Shown here: piece after piece, positions 1 through 7,931 of the stretch
Numbering within the stretch: position 1 is the first letter of the stretch
Layout: every line of letters starts with the position of its first letter
Assembly (NCBI GenBank): GCA_045634325.1
Contig: JAZRAA010000024.1
Span: 1-64,000 of the forward strand
Reading direction: 5' to 3'
Length of the DNA stretch: 64,000 bases
From: URNF01 sp045634325
Lineage (GTDB): Bacteria > Bacillota > Clostridia > Oscillospirales > Acutalibacteraceae
The notes under the pieces: model-generated
Seen by the model: only the letters and a program-made list of their open reading frames with translations
Database searches by the model: none
What the model was told of the DNA's origin: nothing
Made by a program: the position numbers and the translations under genes

Positions 1-302
1 AAGTAGGGCGTTTTTGACCGTTTTTCCTCAGTTCAAGACCCGAAGAAAATACAGATTTTTTAACAGAAACACTCCAAACGATGCGGATATCGTCAAAACC
101 TTTTCTATTTGAAAAGGTTCCACTTTTACAGTTCAAGAGCCATTTAGCCGTTTCTCCCCAAATGTCGTTCCTAACCCCTTTTTCAGCGGCGTCGTTTCGC
201 TCATATCATCGCAAAATCATATCCCATTCGGACGGTCATTCAGTTGTCAAGGTACTATCACTTAAAATTCAGAATGCTTTTTAGCGTAACTTTCTTTGAA
301 GA

Positions 303-526
303 CAAAATAAAAAAGCCGATACATAGGTAACATGAATAAGCGGGAGCACTGCTCTCGCTTAAATCCGATGTTCTATGTATCGACTTTGAAATTCAAAGAC
401 GAGGACTGTGTGATCAGCCTTCTCTGCCAACAGTCCCGTAGCATTTGTGAAGGCGGTGGCATACGCCACGAATGTTATGTTTTAACACATCTTCATATTA
501 AGTTGTAAATGCCGAAAATTCAGCAT
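303..526 (-). ncRNA. Predicted structured small RNA with pseudoknot
   Basis: No convincing reading frame is present, but the minus strand reads as a complete independent transcription unit. A consensus promoter lies at 532-561. There is a 5-bp hairpin (456-460 with 465-469) and a closing stem of about 14 bp (373-386 with 313-326, one G-U pair) followed by a U-rich run that looks like an intrinsic terminator. In between, 449-454 pairs with 417-422 (GCCTTC/GAAGGC) and 430-436 pairs with 403-409 (GGACTGT/ACAGTCC). The two pairings interleave, which is the order of an H-type pseudoknot. An inner stem near 338-361 sits inside the terminator hairpin. I do not recognise the family: it is not 6S RNA (the ends do not pair) and not tmRNA (no tRNA-like end). 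The longest reading frame inside is about 29 codons without a good ribosome binding site. Confidence 0.6.
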
Positions 527-531
527 TTTAC

Positions 532-561
532 ATTATAACAGAACAAATGTTCGTTTGTCAA
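532..561 (-). promoter_or_regulatory. Consensus promoter with LexA-type box in the spacer
   Basis: On the minus strand TTGACA (556-561) and TATAAT (532-537) are both perfect and 18 bp apart. The spacer contains CGAACATTTGTTCT (540-553), close to the Firmicutes LexA box CGAAC-N4-GTTYC, with only the last base and one central base off. A repressor bound there would cover the promoter completely, so the RNA downstream may be SOS-induced. The promoter is seen directly; LexA control is inferred. Confidence 0.7.
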
Positions 562-589
562 GAGTTTTTTGAATTATTTTTTCGAAAAT

Positions 590-624
590 AATTGAGGGGG
601 CTGTTAAAACACCCCCCCTCAATT
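590..624. terminator. Inverted repeat, possible terminator
   Basis: An 11-bp perfect stem (AATTGAGGGGG with CCCCCTCAATT) separates the SPFH operon from the small-RNA promoter. No clean U-tract follows on either strand, so it may be an insulator or a weak terminator. Confidence 0.45.
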
Positions 625-675
625 ATATAACGAGCTAAGTATATACAAAATATTCCTGAAAATTGAAAATATTTT

Positions 676-720
676 AAATAAGAAAATACCCGCTTAATAG
701 ATTTCTCTATCAAGCGGGTA
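676..720 (-). terminator. Intrinsic terminator of the SPFH operon
   Basis: The stem TACCCGCTT/AAGCGGGTA, extended inward by ATAGA/CTAT pairing, is followed on the minus strand by TTTTCTTATTT, directly after the SPFH gene stop codon. Confidence 0.8.
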
Positions 721-742
721 ATGTCACGTATATTTTATCGGA

Positions 743-2122
743 TTATTCTTGCGGCGGAATAGGAGGCATAACATTTGACAACAAAGGTTTTAGTTCTTCT
801 ACAGTTTCTGCCTTAACCCATTCGGCCATACCTTGTTTCCATACAAGTGCTGCTCCAACAAATTGACCAGAGATAGCCATTTGTTTAAGAGTGTTAATAT
901 CATACGGACCCGTAGGTTGTCCATTTACAGCCACATAATAAGCAGAGACCGGAATTGGAGGAGGAACTGCGCCGTTTTGCGCGGGTTGATTCATGCCATT
1001 GAGCGCTGTACCCATTGTATTTGCAATGTTTTGTCCAACAACAGTGCCAAGTGCGATATTTGTCATTAACGAAGCGGGATTAAATCCCATACCGTTTCCT
1101 CCTTCACCACCTAAATTAATGTTACCTGCTCCGTTGGCTCCCATTTGTCCAAGAGCCTCTGCACCGGCAATACCAACTTCCGTTTGCTTTTCAGTCTGAT
1201 ACGCACCCAAATTAGCAGAGCGAGTGTGCATATGCTGAGCGTACTGTCCTTCTTCTCTTTGAATACGCAGGGTTTCTTCATAGTTTTCCATTTCAATACG
1301 TTGCTTTTGTTCGATGTCTTTAAGCCTTGCTTGAGTCTCGGCCTGTATGGTAGCTTCTGTAATATCTTTAGTTACAGACATTAACTGTCGATATCCAACG
1401 CTCGACTTATCGATTTCAATTGCACCGATGTCTACGCCTGATACAACAACTCCAAATGTATCTTTAAGTCTTTCACTTATATCAAGTTCAATGATATCGT
1501 TGATCTGAGCAGTTTTGCTTTCGATTTGAACAAGTGGGATGTTGTTAGTTGCGGGAGCGTTTGTAACAGTATCTTTAACATATCTAGTAACTGCATCGCG
1601 AATTTGTGTTTGAAAATCATTTAAATCAAAATTAGTAAGTCTATGTAACTTAACGAATTCACGGTAGTCATTAATCTTGAAACTGATAGTACCGCGAACA
1701 GCTACCGGAACACCGAAGTCATTAAATCTCGGGTCATATACGTCAAAGAAAGGTACACCGAACTTAACCTGTATAACCTGAGCTAAATTAATAAAGAAAA
1801 CTTCGGCTTGGAAAGGGGTGCCACCTTCGTAAGCCAAACCAACGATACTAGCAAGGATCGGGAAGTTAGCGGTTTTAATGATTTGGTCATATGGTCCAAC
1901 GATAAAATCTTGCATTACACCATTGTTTTGTTTGTAAACAAAAACTGCAACCTCACCATCTTTAACACGAAGTGAAGAACCCCAACGAATAGAGTTTTCA
2001 CGAACATCATCGCCTAGTTGACGACCCGACGGATGCCACTTCCAAATTAAGTAATTAGGTTCATCACAGCGGATTTCATCCATAAGTCCGCCCTTACGAT
2101 TGTTTTTATCAAATAATGCCAT
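743..2122 (-). CDS. YdjI-like SPFH domain protein with C-terminal GYF_2 domain
   Basis: A 459-residue protein. Residues about 1-260 match the SPFH-type core called virion core protein-like or YdjI: an N-terminal W-x-W pattern near residue 27, then the beta-rich SPFH body. Residues 260-310 are a charged coiled coil, 320-385 a Gly/Asn-rich linker, and about 397-450 a GYF_2 (DUF4339) domain (YYVAVNGQPTGPYD, then W-x-x-G-M-x-x-W). In Bacillus, YdjI acts with membrane partners of the pspA-ydjGHI operon in envelope stress. Here it is the last gene after a zinc-ribbon membrane protein, 15 bp apart, which suggests the same kind of pair. The GYF_2 domain probably binds a partner protein. Its place in an accessory, AT-rich region is unusual. 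Family call is firm; function is inferred. Confidence 0.8.
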   Translation of the reverse strand: MALFDKNNRKGGLMDEIRCDEPNYLIWKWHPSGRQLGDDVRENSIRWGSSLRVKDGEVAVFVYKQNNGVMQDFIVGPYDQIIKTANFPILASIVGLAYEGGTPFQAEVFFINLAQVIQVKFGVPFFDVYDPRFNDFGVPVAVRGTISFKINDYREFVKLHRLTNFDLNDFQTQIRDAVTRYVKDTVTNAPATNNIPLVQIESKTAQINDIIELDISERLKDTFGVVVSGVDIGAIEIDKSSVGYRQLMSVTKDITEATIQAETQARLKDIEQKQRIEMENYEETLRIQREEGQYAQHMHTRSANLGAYQTEKQTEVGIAGAEALGQMGANGAGNINLGGEGGNGMGFNPASLMTNIALGTVVGQNIANTMGTALNGMNQPAQNGAVPPPIPVSAYYVAVNGQPTGPYDINTLKQMAISGQFVGAALVWKQGMAEWVKAETVEELKPLLSNVMPPIPPQE

Positions 2123-2137
2123 AATGAGTTCCTCCTA

Positions 2138-3376
2138 TCAATCTTTAAGTGAATGATAATAAATTATGATTTCTGTATCTAGAGGGAAAGCAATATCTGC
2201 AGGGAATCCTGTTTCACCTGCAACTGTTACTTTTTCAACCATACCATCTTGCGACGTAAAAAAGCCGCCTAAGTCTTTAAGTCCCTGTGTAGTAACATTG
2301 GTGAATCCACGTTCTTCAAGTTCTTTCTTTACCTCTAAGAAATTATCATATTTAAATTCATATTGGGTCGAACCGATGCTATTTTCTTTTGTTAAATCAA
2401 ACGTAGTCTCATTTTCTTTGTCATCGGATTCTTTTTGATCTATAGGCCGTTCCAATATAACGCCATCTTTGGCAGCTTCGGAAATGATTTTATCATACCA
2501 ATACTCGCGTTGTGCATTCCAGTCACGCTTATGTTCGCTGTCAGATCCGCTAAAAACCAATCTTTCCGCATTCATCAAAGCTAATCGATAATCATTTTCT
2601 GCTAAAGCCGTCTGCACTTCCTCTACAAGGTTTTCCAATCTAGCAATTTCCTTGTTTTCAGAGATGGCCATGGATGAAAAAACGATAATCAAGATTATTC
2701 CTGCAATTGCAAACAATCCTCCGTATGTAATGCCAAGGATCTTCCAAACGCCATTTTTCTTACGTTTAATAGCCTTCTTCTTTTCAACATACATCTGATG
2801 TAAGTTGAGAAGTTCCGGCGTGTTTCCAAACATCAATTGGCCTTTTTGATATGCCTGCTCAAATTTTGCTATCCAAGCATTGGAAACAGCCTTCTTTGAA
2901 CTGTCATACATATTTGGATTGTTCATTGTGCTAAATGCATCTGGATCTATATTAGACAGTGCTAAAACAGCAAACTCCATAATGTCTTCTTTTGAGTTGG
3001 GTATCGCAAAGTTCTTTATTAAATCAATTTTTTGCTCGTCAGTTTTTGATAACTGCCCCTGATTCATTGCTTGCATAAAAATCGAATGAAATTTCTTTGG
3101 AGGGCGCTGAGCTTCAATTTCTTGTAACTTTTGGGATAATTCTTTTACTGAACTTGTTGCGCTTGTTCCGCGCCGTTCATAGCCACAAGATTCACAGACA
3201 GATTCGTATGCGTCAAGTATATCTCCACAATTGGGACACTTATATATTTTCCCTTCAAATGTAGTCTCTCTTTGTGTTGCTTGCTCCGTGTTCATATCAC
3301 CTAGCTTAGTGCCGCATTCAAGACAGAATTTTGCGCCATCGGGTAATTCTTTACCGCAGTTCATGCAAAATGCCAT
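2138..3376 (-). CDS. Double zinc-ribbon, single-pass membrane protein with PASTA-like C-terminus
   Basis: A 412-residue protein. Two zinc ribbons open it: C4, C7, C18, C21 and C47, C50, C61, C64. A helical cytoplasmic part (75-205) and a Lys/Arg-rich stretch precede one membrane helix at about 212-237, then a coiled coil (240-270). The last 65 residues resemble a PASTA-type fold (L-x-x-x-G-F-x-N-V, then G-x-V-x-x-V). The layout recalls YdjG-type zinc-ribbon membrane partners of SPFH/YdjI proteins, and the YdjI-like gene follows directly. Likely job: membrane anchor or receptor, with the outer domain sensing the envelope and the ribbons recruiting partners inside. This is inference. The ATG follows a good AGGAGG-type site. 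Confidence 0.65.
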   Translation of the reverse strand: MAFCMNCGKELPDGAKFCLECGTKLGDMNTEQATQRETTFEGKIYKCPNCGDILDAYESVCESCGYERRGTSATSSVKELSQKLQEIEAQRPPKKFHSIFMQAMNQGQLSKTDEQKIDLIKNFAIPNSKEDIMEFAVLALSNIDPDAFSTMNNPNMYDSSKKAVSNAWIAKFEQAYQKGQLMFGNTPELLNLHQMYVEKKKAIKRKKNGVWKILGITYGGLFAIAGIILIIVFSSMAISENKEIARLENLVEEVQTALAENDYRLALMNAERLVFSGSDSEHKRDWNAQREYWYDKIISEAAKDGVILERPIDQKESDDKENETTFDLTKENSIGSTQYEFKYDNFLEVKKELEERGFTNVTTQGLKDLGGFFTSQDGMVEKVTVAGETGFPADIAFPLDTEIIIYYHSLKD

Positions 3377-3412
3377 TGTTATAACCTCCTGTTAAATATA
3401 CTTTTCGATTTC

Positions 3413-3652
3413 TTAAAACTTATCAGGTATTAAAGGGCAATTTTCAATACAAAAACTCGAATCGCCTTCAGTTATTAATAGACTACATGAGCAACCTGCT
3501 TTATGATAAGTTTTTTGCAAGTCAGTTTTACATTGTTTTATTCCGACCCAATTAACAGTTATCTTTGCTTTCTTATTGGATTTAGGACAAGTACCATAAA
3601 ATTCATCTATACGAGTTGTAGGCTCTGAATTTCGTATTACATTCCAACTCAT
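3413..3652 (-). CDS. Small cysteine-rich protein of unknown function
   Basis: A 79-residue protein that I cannot assign. It has about six cysteines: one in TCPKSNKK, one in KQCKTD, a C-x-C pair, and two near the C-terminus spaced C-x3-C. This pattern suggests a metal site or a disulfide-held fold. A purine-rich ribosome binding site precedes the ATG. It lies between the XRE regulator (13 bp downstream of it) and the zinc-ribbon membrane protein (about 36 bp upstream of that gene), so it is probably cotranscribed with both. Confidence 0.6.
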   Translation of the reverse strand: MSWNVIRNSEPTTRIDEFYGTCPKSNKKAKITVNWVGIKQCKTDLQKTYHKAGCSCSLLITEGDSSFCIENCPLIPDKF

Positions 3653-3664
3653 AGCAATCTCCTT

Positions 3665-3886
3665 TTATAATTCGCCATCAACCTTAACAGCATCGCATAT
3701 ATCACCAATATTGCAATCAAGATACTCGCATATACGGAGCAAAACAGATAAAGCTACCTCTTCATTTTTTCTAAGCTTTGTCATAGTCCCTGTAGCAATA
3801 TTTAAATCCTTTCGTAGCGTAGCTTGAGAAATTTCTTTTTCCACAAGCATGAGCCAAAGTTTTTTATAACTCATTTTCATCCTCAT
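3665..3886 (-). CDS. XRE/Cro-CI family helix-turn-helix regulator
   Basis: A 73-residue single-domain regulator of the HTH_26 type. The helices run through SQATLRKDLNIATGTMTKLR, ending in an ICEYLDCNIGDIC motif typical of the family. The ATG at 3886 is chosen because GGAGG sits 8 bases upstream; an in-frame GTG at 3895 touches the Shine-Dalgarno and is unlikely. It is the first gene of the operon running to 743, behind a near-perfect promoter. It probably controls its own operon and perhaps the divergent helicase-nuclease through the palindrome at 3972-3995. Confidence 0.85.
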   Translation of the reverse strand: MRMKMSYKKLWLMLVEKEISQATLRKDLNIATGTMTKLRKNEEVALSVLLRICEYLDCNIGDICDAVKVDGEL

Positions 3887-3918
3887 TCCACGCACCTCCG
3901 GTTGATTTTACATATTTC

Positions 3919-3947
3919 ATTATACTGTTGTTTTATTTGTTTGTCAA
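3919..3947 (-). promoter_or_regulatory. Consensus promoter of the XRE-SPFH operon
   Basis: The minus strand has TTGACA (3942-3947), a 17-bp spacer and TATAAT (3919-3924), a perfect match to the housekeeping consensus. An unregulated promoter of this strength would be costly, so repression is likely. Confidence 0.85.
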
Positions 3948-3971
3948 CAAAATTCGTCGTTATCTCTAATA

Positions 3972-3995
3972 AAACTCGCAACTTCTTGCGAGTTT
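3972..3995. promoter_or_regulatory. Perfect palindrome between divergent promoters
   Basis: AAACTCGCAA-CTTC-TTGCGAGTTT is a 10-bp perfect inverted repeat. It lies 25 bp upstream of the minus-strand -35 box and about 58 bp upstream of the plus-strand -35 box. It is a good candidate operator for the adjacent XRE regulator. It lacks a U-tract that would make it a convincing terminator. Confidence 0.55.
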
Positions 3996-4052
3996 GTGGC
4001 TCGAACTTTGCAAATAAAGTCAAAATATTGACAAAATATATGCAACAAGTCC

Positions 4053-4081
4053 TTGATTTTATAAAGGAAAAATCGTATAAT
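4053..4081 (+). promoter_or_regulatory. Promoter of the helicase-nuclease gene
   Basis: TTGATT (4053-4058), a 17-bp spacer and TATAAT (4076-4081) lie about 50 bp before the ATG. A second TTGACA at 4028 has no matching -10. Confidence 0.65.
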
Positions 4082-4134
4082 GAATTGTATAGTAATAGGT
4101 TTGCTTTATAGGATATTGCAGATAGGAGGACAAA

Positions 4135-7100
4135 ATGGCTTTTAATCAACAGTTATACAATGATTTGTATCGCCTTAGACAAAGGATAAAAGACCGAGAA
4201 AGGCAATTACAAGGCAGGGCTCCTACTGTATGCTCAGATAATGCACTTTATGAAATTGCAGAGTTATGTCCTAAAAAGCTTAGCGACTTCGAAAGTGTTT
4301 CGGGTATTGGCAAAGCGTTTATTGATAACTATGGCAAAGAGTTCCTTGTCGTTATCTTAAAATATACCGAAGTTCAAACCGAAAAGAAGATAAATCTAAG
4401 TTCATCTGCGGCTGACACGCTTAAAGAATTAGAGAAAAAACTTGTAAGTATCAACCGTCGAAATCGTCTTTTATATATGCCAAAACTATCAAACAAATAT
4501 GCGTTTGATATGCATGAACTTGGTGAACAAAAGCTCGGCGGTTTATTATACGGGAAAGAACCCTCAATCACTTTGGCCAATATGGGTAATTTTTCGGATG
4601 GGGATTCTCAAAAGGAAACCATGCGTTTCAAAAGAATCGCTCAATTATTGCGTGAGGTAAATAAGGATTTAAGAGACAAAGGTCAAAACGATTTATATAT
4701 TGGTTATCCTTATGTCATAGGCCGCATCCCAGGTGAAAATTTCGATGTAAGAGCCCCGTTGGCATTGTTTCCTGTTACTGCAGAAAAAACTGCCACAACC
4801 ATAAAGCTTTCTTTGGATGAAAGCCGCGATGTGATTTTTAATAATACGCTCGTTCTTGCTTACTTTAAATTCAATAACATTACTAATCCTTTGCCTTCTG
4901 ACGTAGTTGAAAGTGTCAGCGAACACAGTTTGTGGTCGACAGTTTTGGATTTTTATTCTGAAAACGAAATTCACATCAAAGATAAAAGGACAGATCTTTT
5001 AAAATTCAAAGAATATAAAGCAGAAGAATTCCCGCATTTTAATAACGGCGAGCTATATGTGGAAAACTGTGCGATTCTCGGTAAATTCCCTATATGCTCT
5101 AACTCAATTCAAAAAGATTTTGATGAGATTCTGAAAAACAATGAAATCAACACGCTGCTTAATGACCTTCTTTTGAATAGCGATGAAATTGATTACTATT
5201 CGGATGATTATGACGAAAAAGAAATCAAAGATGATGATAAACAACTTGCCATCTCTGAAAAGAACTTGGTTTACATCAATGATCTTAACAGTTCGCAAGA
5301 GGCGGTTTTATCTGCTATAAATTCTTGCAATGAATTAGTTGTTCAAGGACCTCCCGGAACAGGGAAATCACAAGTAATCACAAGTTTAATTTCGGAATTT
5401 GTGAGCAATGGACAAACCGTGTTAATGGTATCTGAGAAGAAAACTGCGTTGGATGTCGTTTATTCAAGACTTGGTAACCTCTCTCAATATGCTTTGTTAA
5501 TCGATGACGTTGGTAATAAAGAAGCTTTTTATCAACAGCTTTCGAAGATGGTGTATTTGGGACAGGCTGCCGATAGCAATGTTGATTTAACTTCCATCTC
5601 TGGAAACATTGATGAGTTAGTTAAGCGACTTGAAAAAATTGCCGATGAATTATATGCACCTGATGATTTTGGAATTGAGCCATATAAACTCTACATAAAA
5701 AACAGACGATATGATTTGTCCGTTGAAAGCGACAGAAATCGTGTTCACGAAATTATTCGTCAACGGAATCCACGTTTGTTGGATATCAAATATGCCGAGT
5801 TAGAAAACATCCATCAGCAGTTTTGCAATCAAACTCTTTGTGAAAATTTAGAGAAGTATGTTGATATTATCACAAGTTTTTCTTGGATGCATACTATTCG
5901 TGGCGATTTGAGTGAGTATGATACACTTAATTTTACAGAGAAACTGACTGCCGTAAAAGATAGTATTGATGAGTGGAAAGCGAAAAATGTGCTCTCACGC
6001 CTTTTCTCAAAAGGTAAAGTGACTCAAGAAGTCAAAGAAATTCTTAGTGATTACTTTACTGTCACATCAAAAGAAATGATTAACCTGCTTTTCAATGATA
6101 TAGAAAAGGTTATCGAAAGCATAAATAGTTACATCACTTATCAAGAATTAAAACCTTTATATGTGCGTCTTACTGAATACGAACGCCTTTACGTTCATTC
6201 ACTCATTAACATAAAGAAAGCAACGAACTACGATTCACTTAAAGTGAATGATGAACTCTTAAACGAACTGCTTTTTGAACACATTGGTCAGTTTGAAGCT
6301 AAAAATCGCTCCTTGTTCCAAGATATTGATAATTTTGATTCCATTATACAGGCATTAAGTGAGGCGATTGGAAGAAAGCAAAAACTATCGAGAGAGCGAT
6401 TAGAATTATTGTTGGCAGAAGGAATGTTCAACATTACTGTTTCCAAACGGCACGGTGAAATTCTTAGAGCTTTGGAAAGCAAACGCAAATGGAGCGTTAA
6501 TAAATTTATTAAAAAGTTCGATTTTGAGTTGTTTAAGAGCGTAAAAATTTGGCTTTTAACTCCTGAAGTCGTTTCAGAAATCATCCCTCTTCAAACTGGC
6601 ATCTTCGATTTGGTTGTATTCGATGAAGCATCGCAAATGTATGTGGAAAAAGGCGTTCCTTCTATTTTGAGAGCAAAGAAAGTAATTATCGCTGGAGACC
6701 ATAAGCAATTACGCCCGTCCAACTTAGGAGCTGGAAGAATTGAAATGGATCTTGACGAAATGCCAGAAGATACAGAAATAACAGCCGCACTTGAAGAAGA
6801 AAGCTTGCTTGACTTAGCACGTTTCAAATATAGAGATGTTCTGCTTAACTTCCACTATCGCTCAAAATATGAGGAGTTAATTGCATTTTCTAACCACGCT
6901 TTCTATAAAGGACGGTTATATGTATCTCCAAATGCCATTCCACCTTCACGTCCACCTATTGAGGTGCACAAGATGGATAATGCAATTTGGGCAAACCGTT
7001 CCAATATGGAAGAGGCAAAATACATCGTCAATATGCTAAAGAAGTTTTTTGACGAAAGAACCGAAGATGAAACAATCGGAATCATTACCTTTAATAGTAG

Positions 7101-7878
7101 CCAACGTGATTTGATTGATGATTTAATTGATGAGGAATGTGCAATAAATCCGCATTTTGCTGCATCAATTCGCACTGAACTCAATCGAAAGAAAAACGGA
7201 GAAGATATTGGTCTTTTCGTGAAAAACATCGAAAGTGTTCAAGGCGATGAAAGAGATGTTATCATTTTCTCAATTGGCTATGCTAAAAATGAAAACGGAA
7301 GATTGATTCGCAACTTTGGATGGCTTAATCAAAAAGGCGGAGAAAACCGCTTGAATGTTGCGATAAGTCGTGCCAAGAAAAAGGTTCATATCGTTACTTC
7401 TTTTGATCCTGCAGAACTACAGGTTGAAGACACAAAAAACGATGGACCGCGTATTCTCAAAAAATATCTTGAATACGCATTTGCCGTTAGTGCCGAAGAT
7501 AAAGATTCAGCCAAAGAAATATTGCATTCTTTTGGCGATGATAATTCGCCCGGACAAAACGTATCCTTTGATAGTGATTTTGAAAACCAAGTTTATGATG
7601 CTTTAAAAGATGCCGGATATACTGTTGATACTCAAGTTGGTATAGGCGGATATAACATTGACTTGGCTATTAAGAAGAACGGTAAGTATATTCTTGGTAT
7701 TGAATGTGATGGTCGCTTGTACCATAGTTCAAAATCGGCTCGAGAAAGAGATTATCATAGACAAAAATATCTTGAATCCCGAGGTTGGAGAATACACCGA
7801 ATTTGGAGCACAAATTGGTGGAAAAACCCACAAAAGGAAATCAAAAAAATCATAACGGTTGTTGATTCAATTTCATAA
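4135..7878 (+). CDS. SF1 helicase with N-terminal HRDC-like and C-terminal Vsr-like nuclease domain
   Basis: A 1247-residue protein. Near residues 45-75 a C-P-x-x-L-x-x-F-x-x-V-x-G-I-G pattern resembles HRDC. A split UPF1-type helicase follows: Walker A GPPGTGKS at about 405-412, DEAS (Walker B) near 830, GDHKQLRPS just after, and C-terminal motifs FHYRS, ESVQGDERD and NRLNVAISRAKKK. From about 1145 there is a REase_MTES_1575/Vsr-like nuclease fold with D-L-A, then IECDGRLYHSS, then a C-terminal R-I-W-S-x-x-W motif. Helicases of this build occur as stand-alone or paired anti-phage or DNA-quality proteins; this exact domain order is not one I can name. ATG 4135 follows AGGAGG at good spacing. 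It is monocistronic, divergent from the XRE operon, and AT-rich. Defence role is inferred; helicase and nuclease folds are clear. Confidence 0.85.
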   Translation: MAFNQQLYNDLYRLRQRIKDRERQLQGRAPTVCSDNALYEIAELCPKKLSDFESVSGIGKAFIDNYGKEFLVVILKYTEVQTEKKINLSSSAADTLKELEKKLVSINRRNRLLYMPKLSNKYAFDMHELGEQKLGGLLYGKEPSITLANMGNFSDGDSQKETMRFKRIAQLLREVNKDLRDKGQNDLYIGYPYVIGRIPGENFDVRAPLALFPVTAEKTATTIKLSLDESRDVIFNNTLVLAYFKFNNITNPLPSDVVESVSEHSLWSTVLDFYSENEIHIKDKRTDLLKFKEYKAEEFPHFNNGELYVENCAILGKFPICSNSIQKDFDEILKNNEINTLLNDLLLNSDEIDYYSDDYDEKEIKDDDKQLAISEKNLVYINDLNSSQEAVLSAINSCNELVVQGPPGTGKSQVITSLISEFVSNGQTVLMVSEKKTALDVVYSRLGNLSQYALLIDDVGNKEAFYQQLSKMVYLGQAADSNVDLTSISGNIDELVKRLEKIADELYAPDDFGIEPYKLYIKNRRYDLSVESDRNRVHEIIRQRNPRLLDIKYAELENIHQQFCNQTLCENLEKYVDIITSFSWMHTIRGDLSEYDTLNFTEKLTAVKDSIDEWKAKNVLSRLFSKGKVTQEVKEILSDYFTVTSKEMINLLFNDIEKVIESINSYITYQELKPLYVRLTEYERLYVHSLINIKKATNYDSLKVNDELLNELLFEHIGQFEAKNRSLFQDIDNFDSIIQALSEAIGRKQKLSRERLELLLAEGMFNITVSKRHGEILRALESKRKWSVNKFIKKFDFELFKSVKIWLLTPEVVSEIIPLQTGIFDLVVFDEASQMYVEKGVPSILRAKKVIIAGDHKQLRPSNLGAGRIEMDLDEMPEDTEITAALEEESLLDLARFKYRDVLLNFHYRSKYEELIAFSNHAFYKGRLYVSPNAIPPSRPPIEVHKMDNAIWANRSNMEEAKYIVNMLKKFFDERTEDETIGIITFNSSQRDLIDDLIDEECAINPHFAASIRTELNRKKNGEDIGLFVKNIESVQGDERDVIIFSIGYAKNENGRLIRNFGWLNQKGGENRLNVAISRAKKKVHIVTSFDPAELQVEDTKNDGPRILKKYLEYAFAVSAEDKDSAKEILHSFGDDNSPGQNVSFDSDFENQVYDALKDAGYTVDTQVGIGGYNIDLAIKKNGKYILGIECDGRLYHSSKSARERDYHRQKYLESRGWRIHRIWSTNWWKNPQKEIKKIITVVDSIS

Positions 7879-7886
7879 CAATAGCA

Positions 7887-7917
7887 AAATGGCGGAGGTA
7901 ATTACCCTCCGCCATTT
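7887..7917. terminator. Bidirectional hairpin between convergent genes
   Basis: The stem AAATGGCGGAGG/CCTCCGCCATTT sits between the helicase stop codon and the convergent exonuclease-BRCT stop codon, with T-rich sequence on both sides. Confidence 0.7.
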
Positions 7918-7931
7918 AACTTTATTAGATA

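Noticed and set aside
81..284. 67-codon plus-strand frame near the left edge
   Set aside because: No ribosome binding site, no family resemblance, odd composition; the region 1-300 shows only an AACCTTTTC/GAAAAGGTT hairpin and no confident feature.
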